In this document: positions 1 to 11,324 of the stretch, piece after piece | Position numbering within the stretch: position 1 is the stretch's first letter | Layout of the letters: each line of letters begins with the position of its first letter | NCBI RefSeq assembly: GCF_003573695.1 | Contig: NC_039359.1 | Span: 91,731,385 to 91,795,384 of the forward strand | Length of the DNA: 64,000 nucleotides | Reading direction: 5' to 3' | Source: Papaver somniferum | Taxonomy: Eukaryota > Streptophyta > Magnoliopsida > Ranunculales > Papaveraceae | Made by a program: the position numbers and the translations under genes | Notes under the pieces: generated by a model | The model's database searches: none | Told to the model about the DNA's origin: nothing | The model's input: the letters and a program-made list of their open reading frames with translations, nothing else

Positions 1-105
1 TTGACTATTCTCTTTTTATTTTTGGAACAAGAGATGATGGAATTGATAAATACTTGATTTTTTTTTTTTTTGTATTTTCTGATTTTTTTTCTGAATATAT
101 ACATC

Positions 106-148
<43 letters not shown>

Positions 149-645
149 GAACACTTTTGATACATACAAAAGGAAACAAAATTACATGACACTTTGCAAG
201 AGGTAGCCCTTTTTGATGCACCCAGTTAAATTCGATGGTTGTCTTTCTTAATGTAACCTCCACCTTCTATCCCAACCAACCAAAGAACAAGCTAGTCAAG
301 TTTCGTTCAGTATTCTAAAGTGATTGGCAATCGTAACTTCCTATCAAACACCTTGAAGATCGAGGCCATACATGTATTGGTAGATCGTGCGCGTGCAAAT
401 TTCTTATCACTATGTGAATTGTGCTAGAATCAGGGTGCCTAAATATCTAGACTAAGACTCCTAATAAAATACATATTTGCACAAGAGTCAACATTTCAAG
501 GTAAATGAGCTCCATTTTTATGATTTTTTTAATTTTTAATTTTTTTTGAATTTTGATTTTTTAATTTTTTTTGGAATTTTTCAATTTTTTCAAAAAGAAG
601 AAGGAGTTCGTTTTCAATTATGCAATTATCGTGGTATCTACTCTA

Positions 646-681
646 TACCCCCAAACCTAAACTAAACATTGTCCTCAATGT
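646..681 (-). other. Conserved internal landmark of element A (ACATTGAGGACAATGT plus PPT-like tract)
   Basis: On the minus strand, ACATTGAGGACAATGT (681-666) is followed by a purine tract GTTTGGGGGTA (656-646). The first motif is an inverted repeat (ACATTG, CAATGT). The same pair recurs in element C at 10193-10158. A similar motif plus a G-rich polypurine tract is typical near the 3' end of Athila/Tat-type plant gypsy elements. The 1-640 stretch beyond it is A/T-rich non-coding sequence of the element's 3' region with no gene visible. Confidence 0.55.
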
Positions 682-1031
682 TTCAAAATATGGAAAGAAT
701 TAAAATGCAACATATGGAAAGGGACATGCTGAGTAGAGTAAAAGGAGAGAGAATACCCGATTTCGGCGAAAGCAGAATTAAAACTCCGTTATTCAAGGCA
801 AAAATCCAACATATTTCAGCCGAGATCATATTGGATTAGCAAAATATATACAAAAGGAACAAAAGGGTTTTTAAAATTTTATCTACTGGATTATATACAA
901 AAAATTCACCATACACTAACAATCTAAAGAGTTGAGGATCAACCCAAAAGAAAAAGTGTAGAGACAAGAAAGTTTCAAAACACTAAAATTGGACTTAAAT
1001 GGGAGTGAGAGTGAAAAACCGAATGAATCCC

Positions 1032-2384
1032 CTAAACCAAATTTTCAACAGGTTTACTTTTAAGCACAAAATCTAACAATTTTAAGGGTTCAGGATTCAA
1101 AAGGTCTAACTCATAATGGACTGTTTTCGGGATGGGCAAACATGCAATTTCCAACTGTGGCTCTTTAAAAGTGTTATATTTTGAAGCAAAATAGTCCAAG
1201 AGGACTTGGGAAGCACACAGTTCCAATCCTAGATTAGGAATTTTCAGAAAAATTGGTTTTACAATATTGGTACAAACCAAATCTAGGTTGGGTGGAAGGC
1301 CATCAGATTGTGACTTAGGTAGAAGAATAGGCATATCATTATCAATCAAATCAAAATCTTCTAACTCATCTACACATGTCACATCATGCTCACAATCATC
1401 AATCAATTGGCAAGATCACAATCAGAATTATCAACATCATCAACAGATTTATTCTCGTGTATCGGCACATCAGGGGAAACATCACATGGAATACTAGAAG
1501 AAATATCATGCATTAAGGTCGGGGCAGAGAAGCCTAATGTATTTGAACCCAAAGGTTCCATAACATTTTCAGTATAGACATGTTCTTCTAACATAACATC
1601 ATAATCATCATCATCATCATGATAGGCATTTTGCAATCTAGGATAATTTTCAATCCTAAGGTCGGAGCTATTACAAGAATAAAACTCTAATTCATGAGGG
1701 TGACTCATATCATGTGGTGTTGTTCCTGTTTCCCTAACGGATTCCCATTGATGGGTTTTCTCTGCAATCTCGGCTAAAAAATTCCATGCATCATCCACAG
1801 ATTTATCAATAAACTCACCATTACACATAGACTCAACCATGGTTCGAGATTTAAAGTCTAGTCCCTCATAGAGGATGACGACAAGTCTCCACTTCTCAAT
1901 TCCATGGTGCGGACATTCACTCAACAAATCATTAAAACGTTCAAAATAGTGAAAAACAGTTTCCTCATCCAATTGGACAAAACAATTGATACTTTGACGA
2001 ATAGCGATGGTCCTATGGTGTGGAAAATTTTTTGGAAAAATTGATTAGTGAGTTGTTCCCAAGTGGTGATTGATTGTGGTCTCAAACCGTAAAACCATGT
2101 TTTGGCCCTTTCTTTAAAGAAAATGTAAACAAACGCAATTTCAGAGAGTCTTCGGACAAATGATCAGGTTGCATAGTCCGACAAATTTGTTCAAACTCTC
2201 TTACATGAGTATAGGGGTTCTCAGAATCGAACCCTCGAAATATAGGAAGTATTTGTATCATGCTTGCATTTATTTTAAAAGGGTTATTGGTTTGAGGTAA
2301 TACAATACATGATAATGGAATTTGTATTGATGGATACATGTATTCATGGAGAGCACGAGGTTGGTCCATTTTGAAATGACACAA
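1032..2384 (-). pseudogene. Broken gag of element A (retrotransposon gag domain)
   Basis: Three minus-strand frames join into one gag-like product: 2384-2082, 1972-1403 and 1406-1032. The first holds the N-terminal gag signature (FRGFDSENPYTHVREFEQIC). The second continues the capsid-like domain (HYFERFNDLLSECPHHGIEKW, then ESMCNGEFIDKS). The third is an acidic tail containing LDYFASKYNTFKEPQ. This order is characteristic of plant Athila/Tat-type gypsy gag. The reading frame is lost between about 2082 and 1972 and again near 1403, so it is not a functional gag. No CCHC knuckle was found. The tail matches in layout the second frame of element C (LQDYFHTRFPEPND), linking the two families. Confidence 0.8.
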
Positions 2385-2495
2385 AGCCCACTATTTGGTT
2401 TTAAATGGGAAAATTTGGTTTTGATGGGATATATGAAAAAGAATTTGGTTTAAAATGGGAGTAAAAGAAATTTGGTTTTAAAATTGGGAGCAAAG

Positions 2496-2534
<39 letters not shown>

Positions 2535-3177
2535 AAAAAAAATTTGGTTTTTGAAATGGGAGCAAGCCCACTGTTGTCCTCTAATGGAATGGAAGGCTGC
2601 GGCCTACGAAAATCCAAGTTTTAATTTTGAAAGTTTAATTTGGCCCAGTTGGTTAAGGCCCGACGTTTGTTTTAAAACTTTGGTTTCGAGGTCCACTCTT
2701 GAGTGGAAGCAAGTCCACAATCAGTTATAAGCTCAGCTGGGTTTAAACCCAGAGTCCAAAATACAAGTCCAATGAAAGAATTTAAACAAGCCCACACAAA
2801 ATAAATACAAGCCCACAAATTAAACAAACAAGCCCAAAAATAAATTATTACAAACCCAAAATAGAAAAATAAAAAGCCCAAAAAATTGGGTTAATTATTA
2901 CAAGCCCACAATTAAAGAAATTTGGAAGCCCACAGGTTGGGTTCTCTCAATGGAATGGGTTTAGGCTTACCTTTTTAGCACAGCCCAGCTGCTCTGATAT
3001 TGTTGCAAAAACCCAGTTGGGTTTTGGTTCTTTTCCTTGGTGGCGTCCCAGCAGAGGAAAAACAGGTTCAGAACAGCAGGTCCAACAGCAAATGAAGTGA
3101 AGCAGATGCAGATGCAAATGCTATGAAATGAAATGCAAAAATAGCTAAGAAAAACACAGATAAAACACAGCACCAAT
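2385..3177 (-). other. Non-coding leader of element A
   Basis: The stretch between gag and the primer-binding region is rich in the phrase 'aagccca' and lacks a supported gene. Short open frames here are low-complexity and show no domain. It is read as the 5' untranslated leader of element A. Confidence 0.5.
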
Positions 3178-3246
3178 CCCCGGCAGCGGCGCTAAAAACT
3201 TGGCAGGCCTCTAAAAGGGTATAGAAATTATCCCCGGCCAAAAACT
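3178..3246 (-). other. Primer-binding region of element A (tRNA-Asp type, rearranged)
   Basis: On the minus strand the sequence AGCGCCGCTGCCGGGG (3193-3178) resembles the complement of the tRNA-Asp 3' end, the usual primer site in this gypsy group. It lies about 53 bases inside the LTR end at 3247 rather than beside it. A second, shortened version (AGTTTTTGGCCGGGGATA) directly abuts the LTR. A local duplication followed by a small deletion in the LTR-proximal copy explains this. Confidence 0.6.
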
Positions 3247-5787
3247 TGGTGGGCCCGGAGATATGTATAAAATTATGCGCAATGAAAACGGGGGCCTACA
3301 GTAATACCGCAAGTGCACGGTTGTCGGTTGTAGCTCGTGCAAGTACGGGTCGATCCACAGAGATCGGGAGTGTTTGGAGTGTTTCTAACTAATTGGGTTC
3401 CTAAATTGCTATTGGGCTATGAAGCCTTTTGGCTTAAATTGGGCTTTGAGTGCTAATGGGTTTGATAACAATAAAATGAACTGAGCTTGGGCTCAGTTGG
3501 TCTTTGAAGTGTAAATGGGCTTTGGTCTTAAACTTAGGCTTTTGATTAAGCCCACAGTTGACTGAATTGGGCTTTTAACCTTAATGAAATGGGCCTCAGT
3601 GAACTAAACCTTGGGCTTTTGTTTTGGTCTTCTGATGAGCCCAAGTTGTGCTCTGGGCTTTTGGATTCAGTCAAGGATCTGGGCCTTTGGGCCTTTGAGG
3701 AACTGAACTTCAGTTTTGACTTAGCTAGGCCTTTTAGCTGTGAACTGAACTGGGCTTGGCAAGAGAAGTGGAGTGGCAGCACCAGGTAGCAGGCCTAGGA
3801 GCACCAGCAGCAACAAGAGAAAGGAAGGCAGCAGGAGAAGAAGTGGCAGCAGCACAAGTGAGCAGCAACAGCAGGGGAAAGCAAAGGCAATGCAGCAGCA
3901 GCACCAGTGCTGCACAGCAGCTGCAGGACAAAATCAACAGCAACAGCAGCTGCAGAGGGAGGCAGCACACAAGGCAAAGAAGAGGGAAAGGCAGTTAACA
4001 GGAAAAGAAGTAGCAGAGCTGGCAATGAAGCAAAAACAAATGAAGAAAAACAAAACAGCAAAAGAAAACTAGACAGCTGCACAAGCAATGCAGTAACAGG
4101 GTAGGGAAGCAACAACAGGGCAAAAGCAAAGATCAAAGCAAGTGAACCAAGGCCTAAGGCCAAGGGAAAGGATGATAGAGAAACTGAAATGGAGCAAAAC
4201 TAAGGCACTCTTCTAGAGTGGGAAGAGAACTAGCTTGCTCATTGTCACTAGTGAGCACTAGTGTCTCCCCACTACTCCATCAACACAATGCATCAAAGTT
4301 TTAATCTAACATTCCATTATTTCACAGTGAGTTGAAGCAACAGATACATTCACAGAATTATCATTAACAGGAGACTGAACCTAAACAGGATATTAAAACA
4401 TGAAATTAACAAGAACATAACAAACTAACAGTGAACAAACTTAACACTAAACTAGACATGGCACTAACAGTGACAAAACAATGAGGATAAACATCAACAG
4501 GAACATCAAGCATTAACAGGACACAAGTAACAGGCATTGATTGGATATTAAAACATGGAACAATGAACATCAAACAAAGCAGCAAATTGAACTAAAAAAC
4601 AACATTAACAGAACATGAACTGAAATTGAAAAGTGAACTGAAATTAACAGAACTTGAAAGTTCTGGATGTCGGCTACTCCAAGCATACCCTTAACACTAA
4701 TCCCACACCCATATTTATACCCAATACCCAATTAGGGTTTACAATCAAAATCCCCAAATTTCTCCAATGACAGTACAGTTAGGGTTTGGTAAATTCTTAC
4801 CTAATTTGATGTAGCAACATCAAATTAAACTCGACCCATTACTCTCCTTGGTCTGCTGCACCTTTCCCATGCTTCAATTACGTCTTATAGCCTCACCTAG
4901 TTTATTGATTTATCACCTAGGGTTTCAGTGGTGAAAAATCAATAAGTTAGATGGCTATAGAGGTATGGGAGGTAGCTACGGCGTGTATGTGGTATTTGGT
5001 AGTGACAGTGGAGAGTTGGTGGTGGTGGCGGACATGGTGGTACGGCGGAGCGGCAGTGGAGTTGGTGGTGGAGCAGTTGCAGAGGAAGGTGATGGAGGAG
5101 AGGGGCTCGATGGTTTGGGAGAAGGGGGGTGTTTGGTTAGCTGGTATAGGGTTCGGGTGTTCCAGTGTGTGGCGGCTTCATCGCTTTTTGATGTTCAGCG
5201 AGACTAAGCCGTGAGATGTGGAGCTGGTAGGTAGATCGGACGGTGATGCGGAGGCAAGCGAGGAGCGACCGTCGGATGAATGGATACAACGAAACGAACG
5301 GTACTTGATGGATTTAGGTACTGTAGTGTAAGGCGAAGATATCAAACTTCGATGAACAGCAAGGGAGCGACCGTTGGATTCAACTACCATCTAATCTGAA
5401 GGCTTGGAATTTCAGCGCTGTGGTGCTTGGCAGAGACTTCAGATTTTGATGCTCTATGAAGGAGCGACCGTCGGATGCTTCTGAGAACTGATCTGATGGC
5501 TGAGAACGGAGGCATTTTTGTGTGTAGAAAATGAGGTCGTGCGCACCATTCTTCGCGGCTTCCTTGCGTGATTTCTCCCGGCTTTTCACTACTTTTCTGC
5601 TCTTTTTGCTCCGCAAGTCATCCGAACTTTATTTATTACCTAAAAATGCAAAATTAAGTAAGAAAAATATTTATTCTTGAAAACAATGAAAATACAGAAT
5701 ATGGGATAAAATGTAGAATTAATGCACAAAAGATGAGTAAATGTCAACAAAAAGGGATAAAATATATACAATATTTGGCACTCATCA
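3247..5787 (-). repeat. 5' LTR of element A (A-type LTR, copy 1)
   Basis: About 2.54 kb, beginning TGATGAGTGCC and ending GGGCCCACCA on the minus strand, so it has the TG...CA termini of LTRs. It aligns with two other copies in this window (21183-23918 and 37113-39748). Shared blocks include 'gcaagtacgggtcgatccacagag' near the low-coordinate end, a CAG/AGC-rich tract, repeated 'gagcgaccgt.ggat' phrases and a closing A/T-rich block. Open frames inside it, such as Q-rich or L-rich ones at 3721-4163 on both strands, come from the trinucleotide tract and are not genes. Confidence 0.85.
3775..3990. repeat. CAG/AGC-rich tract inside A-type LTR
   Basis: A run of imperfect AGC/CAG trinucleotides gives open frames in several frames on both strands (Q/S-rich one way, L/C-rich the other). 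The other two A-type LTRs carry the tract at the same place with different lengths, at about 21685-21740 and 37570-37930. It is therefore a length-variable part of the LTR and not coding sequence. Confidence 0.8.
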
Positions 5788-6318
5788 GAAGGGCGGTTAG
5801 TAATGGCAAGAAGTAATAATGTAAATGTTTCCTTTATCATGGAAGCATAAATTCCAACGTTACACGTTACTCCACTCTTCCACCACTCAAGCGTTTCCAC
5901 TTCCTATGAGACCAGGTACGTTTTACTACGACTTGTATAAATAGGTTTCACCTATTTCCACTAAACAACAAGTTTTGGTCAGGAGAGCAATACAGTATAC
6001 AGAAATCGTCTGATAGCTTTTCATTCATCTAGCCAGTTCTACTTTTTGATACAAGTCATAAACAACAACACCTCCAGAATCAACTATTCTGGTCTCAACA
6101 CTTTCTTCGCTTCCCTCCTTAAGACCAACCCTTCTCCTTCACTTTTTGAACGAAGCAAGCCTGGAACGGCCATTTCTTGGTTTAGGCCAGGGTTGTACAG
6201 ATTGATCTCTCGAATCAAAAGTACTCTCGTGCAGTACATTGTTTAGGGTCTAGACTCGTTTCTTATCCACACACACGAATTTACCAAAATCAGCAGAAAC
6301 CGTTTTCACCCTCAAACA
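5788..6318 (+). repeat. 5' LTR of element B (3' part only)
   Basis: It aligns base for base over long stretches with 16408-16937, the 3' LTR of the same element, from 'gaagggcggtta' to the end 'ctcaaaca'. The first roughly 75 bases of the LTR are missing here because element A is inserted at 5787/5788. A TATA-like 'tataaatagg' at about 5934 in both copies is a plausible LTR promoter. Confidence 0.8.
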
Positions 6319-6340
6319 ATTGGCGACCACAGTAGGAGAT
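6319..6340 (+). other. Primer-binding site of element B
   Basis: The sequence ATTGGCGACCACAGTAGGAG directly follows the LTR end (CTCAAACA). The same site (ATTGGCGACCACAGCGGGAG) follows the LTR of element D at 51905-51886 on the minus strand. The TGGCGACC form is used by Tat-type gypsy elements of plants. Confidence 0.65.
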
Positions 6341-6403
6341 TAATCTCTTGGTTGCAATATCAATTTACAATTTCCAAGTCCATTTTTCAATCCCGATCTC
6401 AAG

Positions 6404-6511
6404 ATGGTAGAAATCAGGTCCGGATCAGCAACAAACCCTGAAAACACCAACGAGAGCTCTTACTATGAGTCAGCCGGCAAGTCTCCTCCTCAAGTGTATG
6501 TACCAAACTGA
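6404..6511 (+). other. Short leader open frame of element B
   Basis: A 35-codon frame starts at ATG 6404 and ends at TGA 6509-6511, shortly downstream of the primer-binding site where gag would begin. It encodes MVEIRSGSATNPENTNESSY and a short tail, with no domain. It may be the remnant of a gag start. The following 6512-7000 has no recognisable gene. Confidence 0.3.
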
Positions 6512-7627
6512 GCCATGGCGCCGCTTTTGATAGTTTCTGATACAAAGCGACCTGAAGATAATTTGCTCAGACAATGAAGGATAACTGGGGACTTCTCACA
6601 GCCAGGACGGCGTCACCAAAAGCTCAGATTTGCGCTATGAAGATCTAGTTTTGTTAAAGAACTCTAAAGGCCAGTAAGTTTTGCCAGACAACATTTACAC
6701 GATCTATTGTCTAATTTTCCACATTTACAATGGAAGTCGATGACCATGTTATCCGAAATTTCGCATTATCCCATATTTTCCCTTCAATACAACATTCATG
6801 GTTTCGCGGCTTTTCTGGAATAATTGTTCTACTCACGGTGATCAGGGTTCCACTATCTTAAAAGTAATAATTCATTCCAAAAAATAATCCAAAAACCCTC
6901 ACAGAAAGCAATCGTCTATTAAATCCAAAAACCAGAAAATCAAACCAGAAACTAGGCGTTTCTTTGCCTTCCCAAAAAAAAAACTAAGAAAAGGAAGTTC
7001 AGAAGACAGAATATATTCAACGGAAATCATTCAACAACGGTTCGTTCTTCTTGGAGAAAGCATCCTTCGTGCTTTGAAGAGCCGCCTGTTTCAGCTTCAA
7101 CTCCTGAGACAACCTTTCGACTTCTGCTTCCTGTTGGTTGATCACATCCGCAGAGGGACCTTCGATTGATTCAGCCTACAACTTTTGGATCTTGGAAAAA
7201 CCTTCACATAACCAAGAGACGTTGAACTGAAAGTCTACGCACATATCCCGGTGAAACTTCCAGCTCGAGACTACATCTCCAGAAAAAGTATGGCCAGTCA
7301 CATTGCACATGTCATGAATCGAAGATAAATCTTCTTCCACGCGCTTGACCAGCCAAATCGTCTAGTGATATTTTGGATGTGCCAATATGTCCATACCTTT
7401 TCCATATCTTGGTATACAACGCCTCATACTTAACTGGTACACTGAAACCTCCAATCAGCACATGATCTTCATAAGGAGTCAAGAATGGAGGGACGAATGC
7501 GGTGCCTGCAGCTGAACCCGCAACCAACAAGGGTTCTTTGGTAGTCGTTGGATTTCGTTCTGTAAGTTGGAAAGGAAGACTTTTACCCGGCGCAAGAACA
7601 CTGGCATCAAGAGCAGCTGATAGCAAT

Positions 7628-9104
7628 TGTTGTAGTATTTTGATTGCGGTAAATAAGGATTCGTTGCTCGGACTTGAAAAGATTTTTAAAACAAAAATAT
7701 ATACAAAATTTATCACAGGATCAAGAGATACTAGGACTCAGGATTCCACCAATTCTTATACTCATGCGAATCAACTATTAATTCTAGACAATTATAGCTT
7801 ATAATGATAACAAATATCGACTCTTTTCTTTGCGAAAAATAGATTTTGTAAAGTATTAGATGTAAATCATAAGCATGATGCATCAAGAATCTCATGGATT
7901 AAGCATACATCATCAGACAAAATCATAAATAATCAATAAAAATCATAATTCCATTCATAATAGTGCAAATAGTCATAAAAGAATTAAATAAAAATTACGC
8001 ATGCATAAAGAATGGTTTCTTCCATCATCCCAGTATTGGGGTTTAGCTATTCATATTAATCATACACTCAAAATATTAATTCAAAGATCAAAGTGTGATC
8101 AAAAGAGTCAAAAGTTATAAAATAATGGTTCTGTGACCCATAAAATAGGTCCAGAAAGAAACGATACCAGGGAACTGCAGTAAAACAACGACACTCCGTT
8201 GCTGCTGTTGACGCTGCGGCAAATAATACTGCTCTGTGCAGTCTGTTGTTCGTGTTCTTCAAGGTCCTCTAATGGCAGCAGAAGCAGCAGGTGGGAACTG
8301 CTGTTAATCCTTCTTCTTCGCTCCTCTGCGTCCCAAACCTTCCCCAAACTCTTGATAATCTTCTCTCACTTCGCACCAGCCTTTATATACCCAATCAGCT
8401 CCAAAAATCCCGAGAAAATCTCTTCTTCTTCCTTTCTTCCAAGTCACGGCTTTTCTTTTCTACACGGCTGCTGATCCTTGTTCAAACTCTTCGTACGCGT
8501 CTTCTGTTGTTAACAAACTTTCCCAAGATATAAGGGAATCGAATAAGAGAAGATATCCTCCCTAATCCTCCACGCAATTGCCAAAACTGGACCCAACAGA
8601 ATCCCGTGAAAACAGCATTCCCTGTTGAACTTTGTTCTCTTTTCACAACTTATCCAGCCCAATTTGCTTCGTGAAATCACTTACACTATCCATGTTTAGC
8701 TTAATCACGTTCATCCCAACTGTTTCCAGCGATTGAATCTCTTCAAATCTGCTCCAAAATTTGAACCCTAAAAATTGTTCTTCGCGGCCCATAGTTTCCC
8801 GCCAAAACGAATGTTTGAAAACGTGAAGAAATGTGACCTTCCCCTATCCAGTCCCGGTCTCCCTTTAGCAGATGCCTGGAAATGGGTCACCCCTTAGTAA
8901 TTAGGTTACCCCTTATCCAAAGTGAGAGTCCGTATAGTAATTTTCTCCCACGGGCGCAAAAACCACTTTTTTAGCCAATTTCGCCGCAAAAGCTTATTTC
9001 TCCAAAAATACCTACAGGGACATAAAAAGCCATAATAAATATAAAATCGAGCACTAATAATATATACAATTGAGATTATATAAGACAGAAAAGTGTACCT
9101 ATCA
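7628..9104 (-). repeat. 3' LTR of element C
   Basis: Starts at TGTTGTAG (plus sense) and ends at ...CTATCA. It is almost identical to 13170-14646. Open frames inside, such as 8199-8533, occur in both copies and are not supported as genes. Confidence 0.9.
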
Positions 9105-10346
9105 AATACCCCCAAACTTATTATTTTCTAGTCCTCGAGCAAATCAAATAGAAAATAAAATCCTAACTCACTGTCGCAGGGATCGTCGATTGCATTTAGC
9201 GTATGCAATAAGCCTTTAAACCCCTAGGTGTCCCTAGTGGCCGATTTATAGTCTCGGGAGGACTTATTAGAGATATAACCACAAAACCTTAATACTCCAG
9301 ACCCTAGCTATCTACAACGAACCTTGGAAGGCACTAAAGAATCTCCTTGGTTGGCATACTTATTGACTACAAGAGGAAGTACCATGATGCGAAATTCCAA
9401 TTGATGTACCCGAGTTTGCACTCAAGCATACTAGAATTCATATAAAGTGACAGAGCTCTACTCAAATAGTTACACTATGGACATCAATATCCGGAGTCAA
9501 AACTAATCACATGGATAGATCAAGAAGATGGATATAGAAAAACATATATGGTTTTGATGTTTACTAAGTGAACGGCGTTTCCCATATCTGTCAGAAGGCC
9601 TCCGCCAAAATGAACCTATCCTAATGGATTGAGGTACTAGTCTGACTAATATCAGCACACTGGCATATACAAGGGAACCAGTGGTCGATAACCTAACTCT
9701 AGGTCAACACAACTTGCATATACAAGGGTACCAGTGGTCGACTTTATTGAATTTATTCCTTTTGGTCAAATGGTCTGGTCTCAATTCTTTTCTTTTTTTC
9801 ATCTCTTTTTTTTTTGGTATCTCAATCACTCTAATTCACCCTAGCATTGATAACAACTTGAATCGTGTGCCTCACCTATCACCTAGAGAAACATAGTTTA
9901 AAAACAAAATAAAATAAAAATAGAAGTGAAAAGGACTCAACGAGATATGGTGAAACTATCATGTTATTTCTAACAACTGAGCTCTGTGCTTTTATGAATA
10001 GACTCTTTAGATGTTGCCATCTAATCATATTGGTTCCTCAACTCCTACAACCAAAATGCTTCCATCCACTTAGATTAGTTAGTGCAATCCTCAATAGGCA
10101 TAAATTTCAAGGTTCTGGAGTTTATTTATTCATACTGCAACTAAAAAGTTTCTCCCGTACCCCCAAACTTAAATCTAACATTGTCCTCAATGTTCTAAAG
10201 ATAAAATTAAAAGCATGAACAAGGAGAAATTGTTACCATTTGAATCAAAAGAGTTAAGGAAAGATATTACCGTGTTGCATGAGATTGGGTTACCTCCCAA
10301 GAAGTACTAAGTTTAAAGTCCTCATCCAGACATTGGAAAGGATTAG
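9105..10346 (-). other. 3' non-coding region of element C with polypurine tract
   Basis: AAGTTTGGGGGTATT on the minus strand directly abuts the LTR at 9104 and is the likely polypurine tract. A second G-run (10170-10158) preceded by ACATTGAGGACAATGT (10193-10178) matches the landmark in element A. Between them about 1 kb shows no gene; it includes two near-repeats of 'catatacaaggg.accagtggtcga' at about 9663 and 9716. Confidence 0.6.
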
Positions 10347-10781
10347 TCAACTCGAACCGTATAACAGTAGCCGAAATAACTGTGGGTCTTCAAAACCAAA
10401 TAGAGCTGACCAAAGGAAACCGCAGTAAACCAAGAAAATGAACAAGAATAGCATTCCCTTACCTAGTTTCCTGATTAAGAAATTTATATCTAATTGTGGT
10501 TCAGGTTCAGGTTCTATGAAAGGGTCTACATAGAAAATTTTCATTGGCTGCGTTTCTTCATAGGTGGGATCCGAATCATTAGGTCCTAGAGTCTGGAAAA
10601 ACACAAATATGATCTTAGAAGCGCACAATAATAACCTAAATAACTGAGGATCCTCTAAGTCAATAAGATTTGACTTACGTAATTGACCACAATGAGAGTA
10701 GTGGTCATTCTTAAGCAAATGTGTCGATTCTAATTTCCTAAAGCATTTAGGTTTAGTCTCACAACTTAATATTCGACACAT
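10347..10781 (-). CDS. Third open frame of element C, unknown function
   Basis: A minus-strand frame continues the acidic products upstream. It contains QTLGPNDSDPTYEETQPMKI and FIEPEPEPQLDINFLIRKLG, then a hydrophobic stretch (GMLFLFIFLVYCGFLWSALF). The phrase EDPQLFRLLL appears twice, near the start and the end, and reflects a short internal duplication. No known domain was recognised. It is part of a retrotransposon without pol and may be continuous with the 10797-11324 frame apart from a small disruption. Confidence 0.4.
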   Translation of the reverse strand: MCRILSCETKPKCFRKLESTHLLKNDHYSHCGQLRKSNLIDLEDPQLFRLLLCASKIIFVFFQTLGPNDSDPTYEETQPMKIFYVDPFIEPEPEPQLDINFLIRKLGKGMLFLFIFLVYCGFLWSALFGFEDPQLFRLLLYGSS

Positions 10782-10796
10782 TTGGAATATAAATGT

Positions 10797-11324
10797 TCAC
10801 ACAGTTGGAAGAAAAATATTTGGTGGGAAAACAAAGTCAATCTGGGGATCATAGCCTGGGCAAACCACATCAACCAGAGGATGGGTTTCTAACGACTGAA
10901 CTTCTTCCTGGACATCATTAGGTTCGGGAAAACGAGTATGAAAGTAATCTTGTAAAATTGTCGAGGCAGAGATATCAAGTACTAAGTGAAGGGACTTTCT
11001 GAGAGTTAAAGGTAAGGCACTAGGAAGGTGATAATCACCCCCAAACTTAGAGTTTTCAGTGTCTCTAGATAGACTAGTTACAATCTCCCTAATTTCTGGA
11101 TCATTAGATTCTTTAAAATGGTCAATTGATTCTTCTAATTTATTATCAGGTAGTGCATCTTTACTCATCTCTACGGGTATATCTTCTTCATCTAATACTA
11201 TTGTTTCTAAGTCGCTAGACTCTAAAACAGCATTTTCGGAATAAACCCGTTCCTCTAAACCACTATCGGCTTCGTAATCAAAAGGAAAAACTACATCGTC
11301 TAAAACGGTGGTATCCCTAATCAA
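10797..11324 (-). CDS. Acidic post-gag-like frame of element C
   Basis: The 175-residue minus-strand product is strongly acidic at its start (LDDVVFPFDYEADSGLEERV). Its later part, LVLDISASTILQDYFHTRFP, aligns in layout with the tail of element A's gag (LELCASQVLLDYFASKYNTF). It overlaps the end of the upstream frame by a few bases in a different phase, so either a frameshift mutation or programmed frameshifting joins them. No catalytic motif is visible. The function is unknown; the recurrence in two families suggests it matters for the element. Confidence 0.5.
   Translation of the reverse strand: MIRDTTVLDDVVFPFDYEADSGLEERVYSENAVLESSDLETIVLDEEDIPVEMSKDALPDNKLEESIDHFKESNDPEIREIVTSLSRDTENSKFGGDYHLPSALPLTLRKSLHLVLDISASTILQDYFHTRFPEPNDVQEEVQSLETHPLVDVVCPGYDPQIDFVFPPNIFLPTV

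Larger units (their letters stand above)
1..5787 (-). mobile_element. Element A: non-autonomous Ty3/gypsy-type retrotransposon, 3' end outside window
   Basis: Read on the minus strand, the order is 5' LTR (5787 to 3247), primer-binding region, broken gag (2384 to 1032), then an internal landmark and non-coding sequence to the window edge. No protease, reverse transcriptase, RNase H or integrase frame follows the gag region, so it appears to be a gag-only element that depends on proteins from relatives. It lies inside the 5' LTR of element B: sequence right of 5787 continues the B LTR, and GAAGG at 5788-5792 is the expected one-sided target duplication. The other LTR and the left TSD lie outside the window. 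Homopolymer T tracts at about 105-145 and 2500-2530 interrupt it. Confidence 0.8.

Noticed and set aside
3721..4163. Overlapping Q-rich and L-rich open frames
   Set aside because: They follow the CAG tract on both strands and lie inside an LTR that recurs without conserved frames.
8199..8533. Serine- and leucine-rich frames in element C LTR
   Set aside because: Present in both LTRs, antisense to the element, with no domain.
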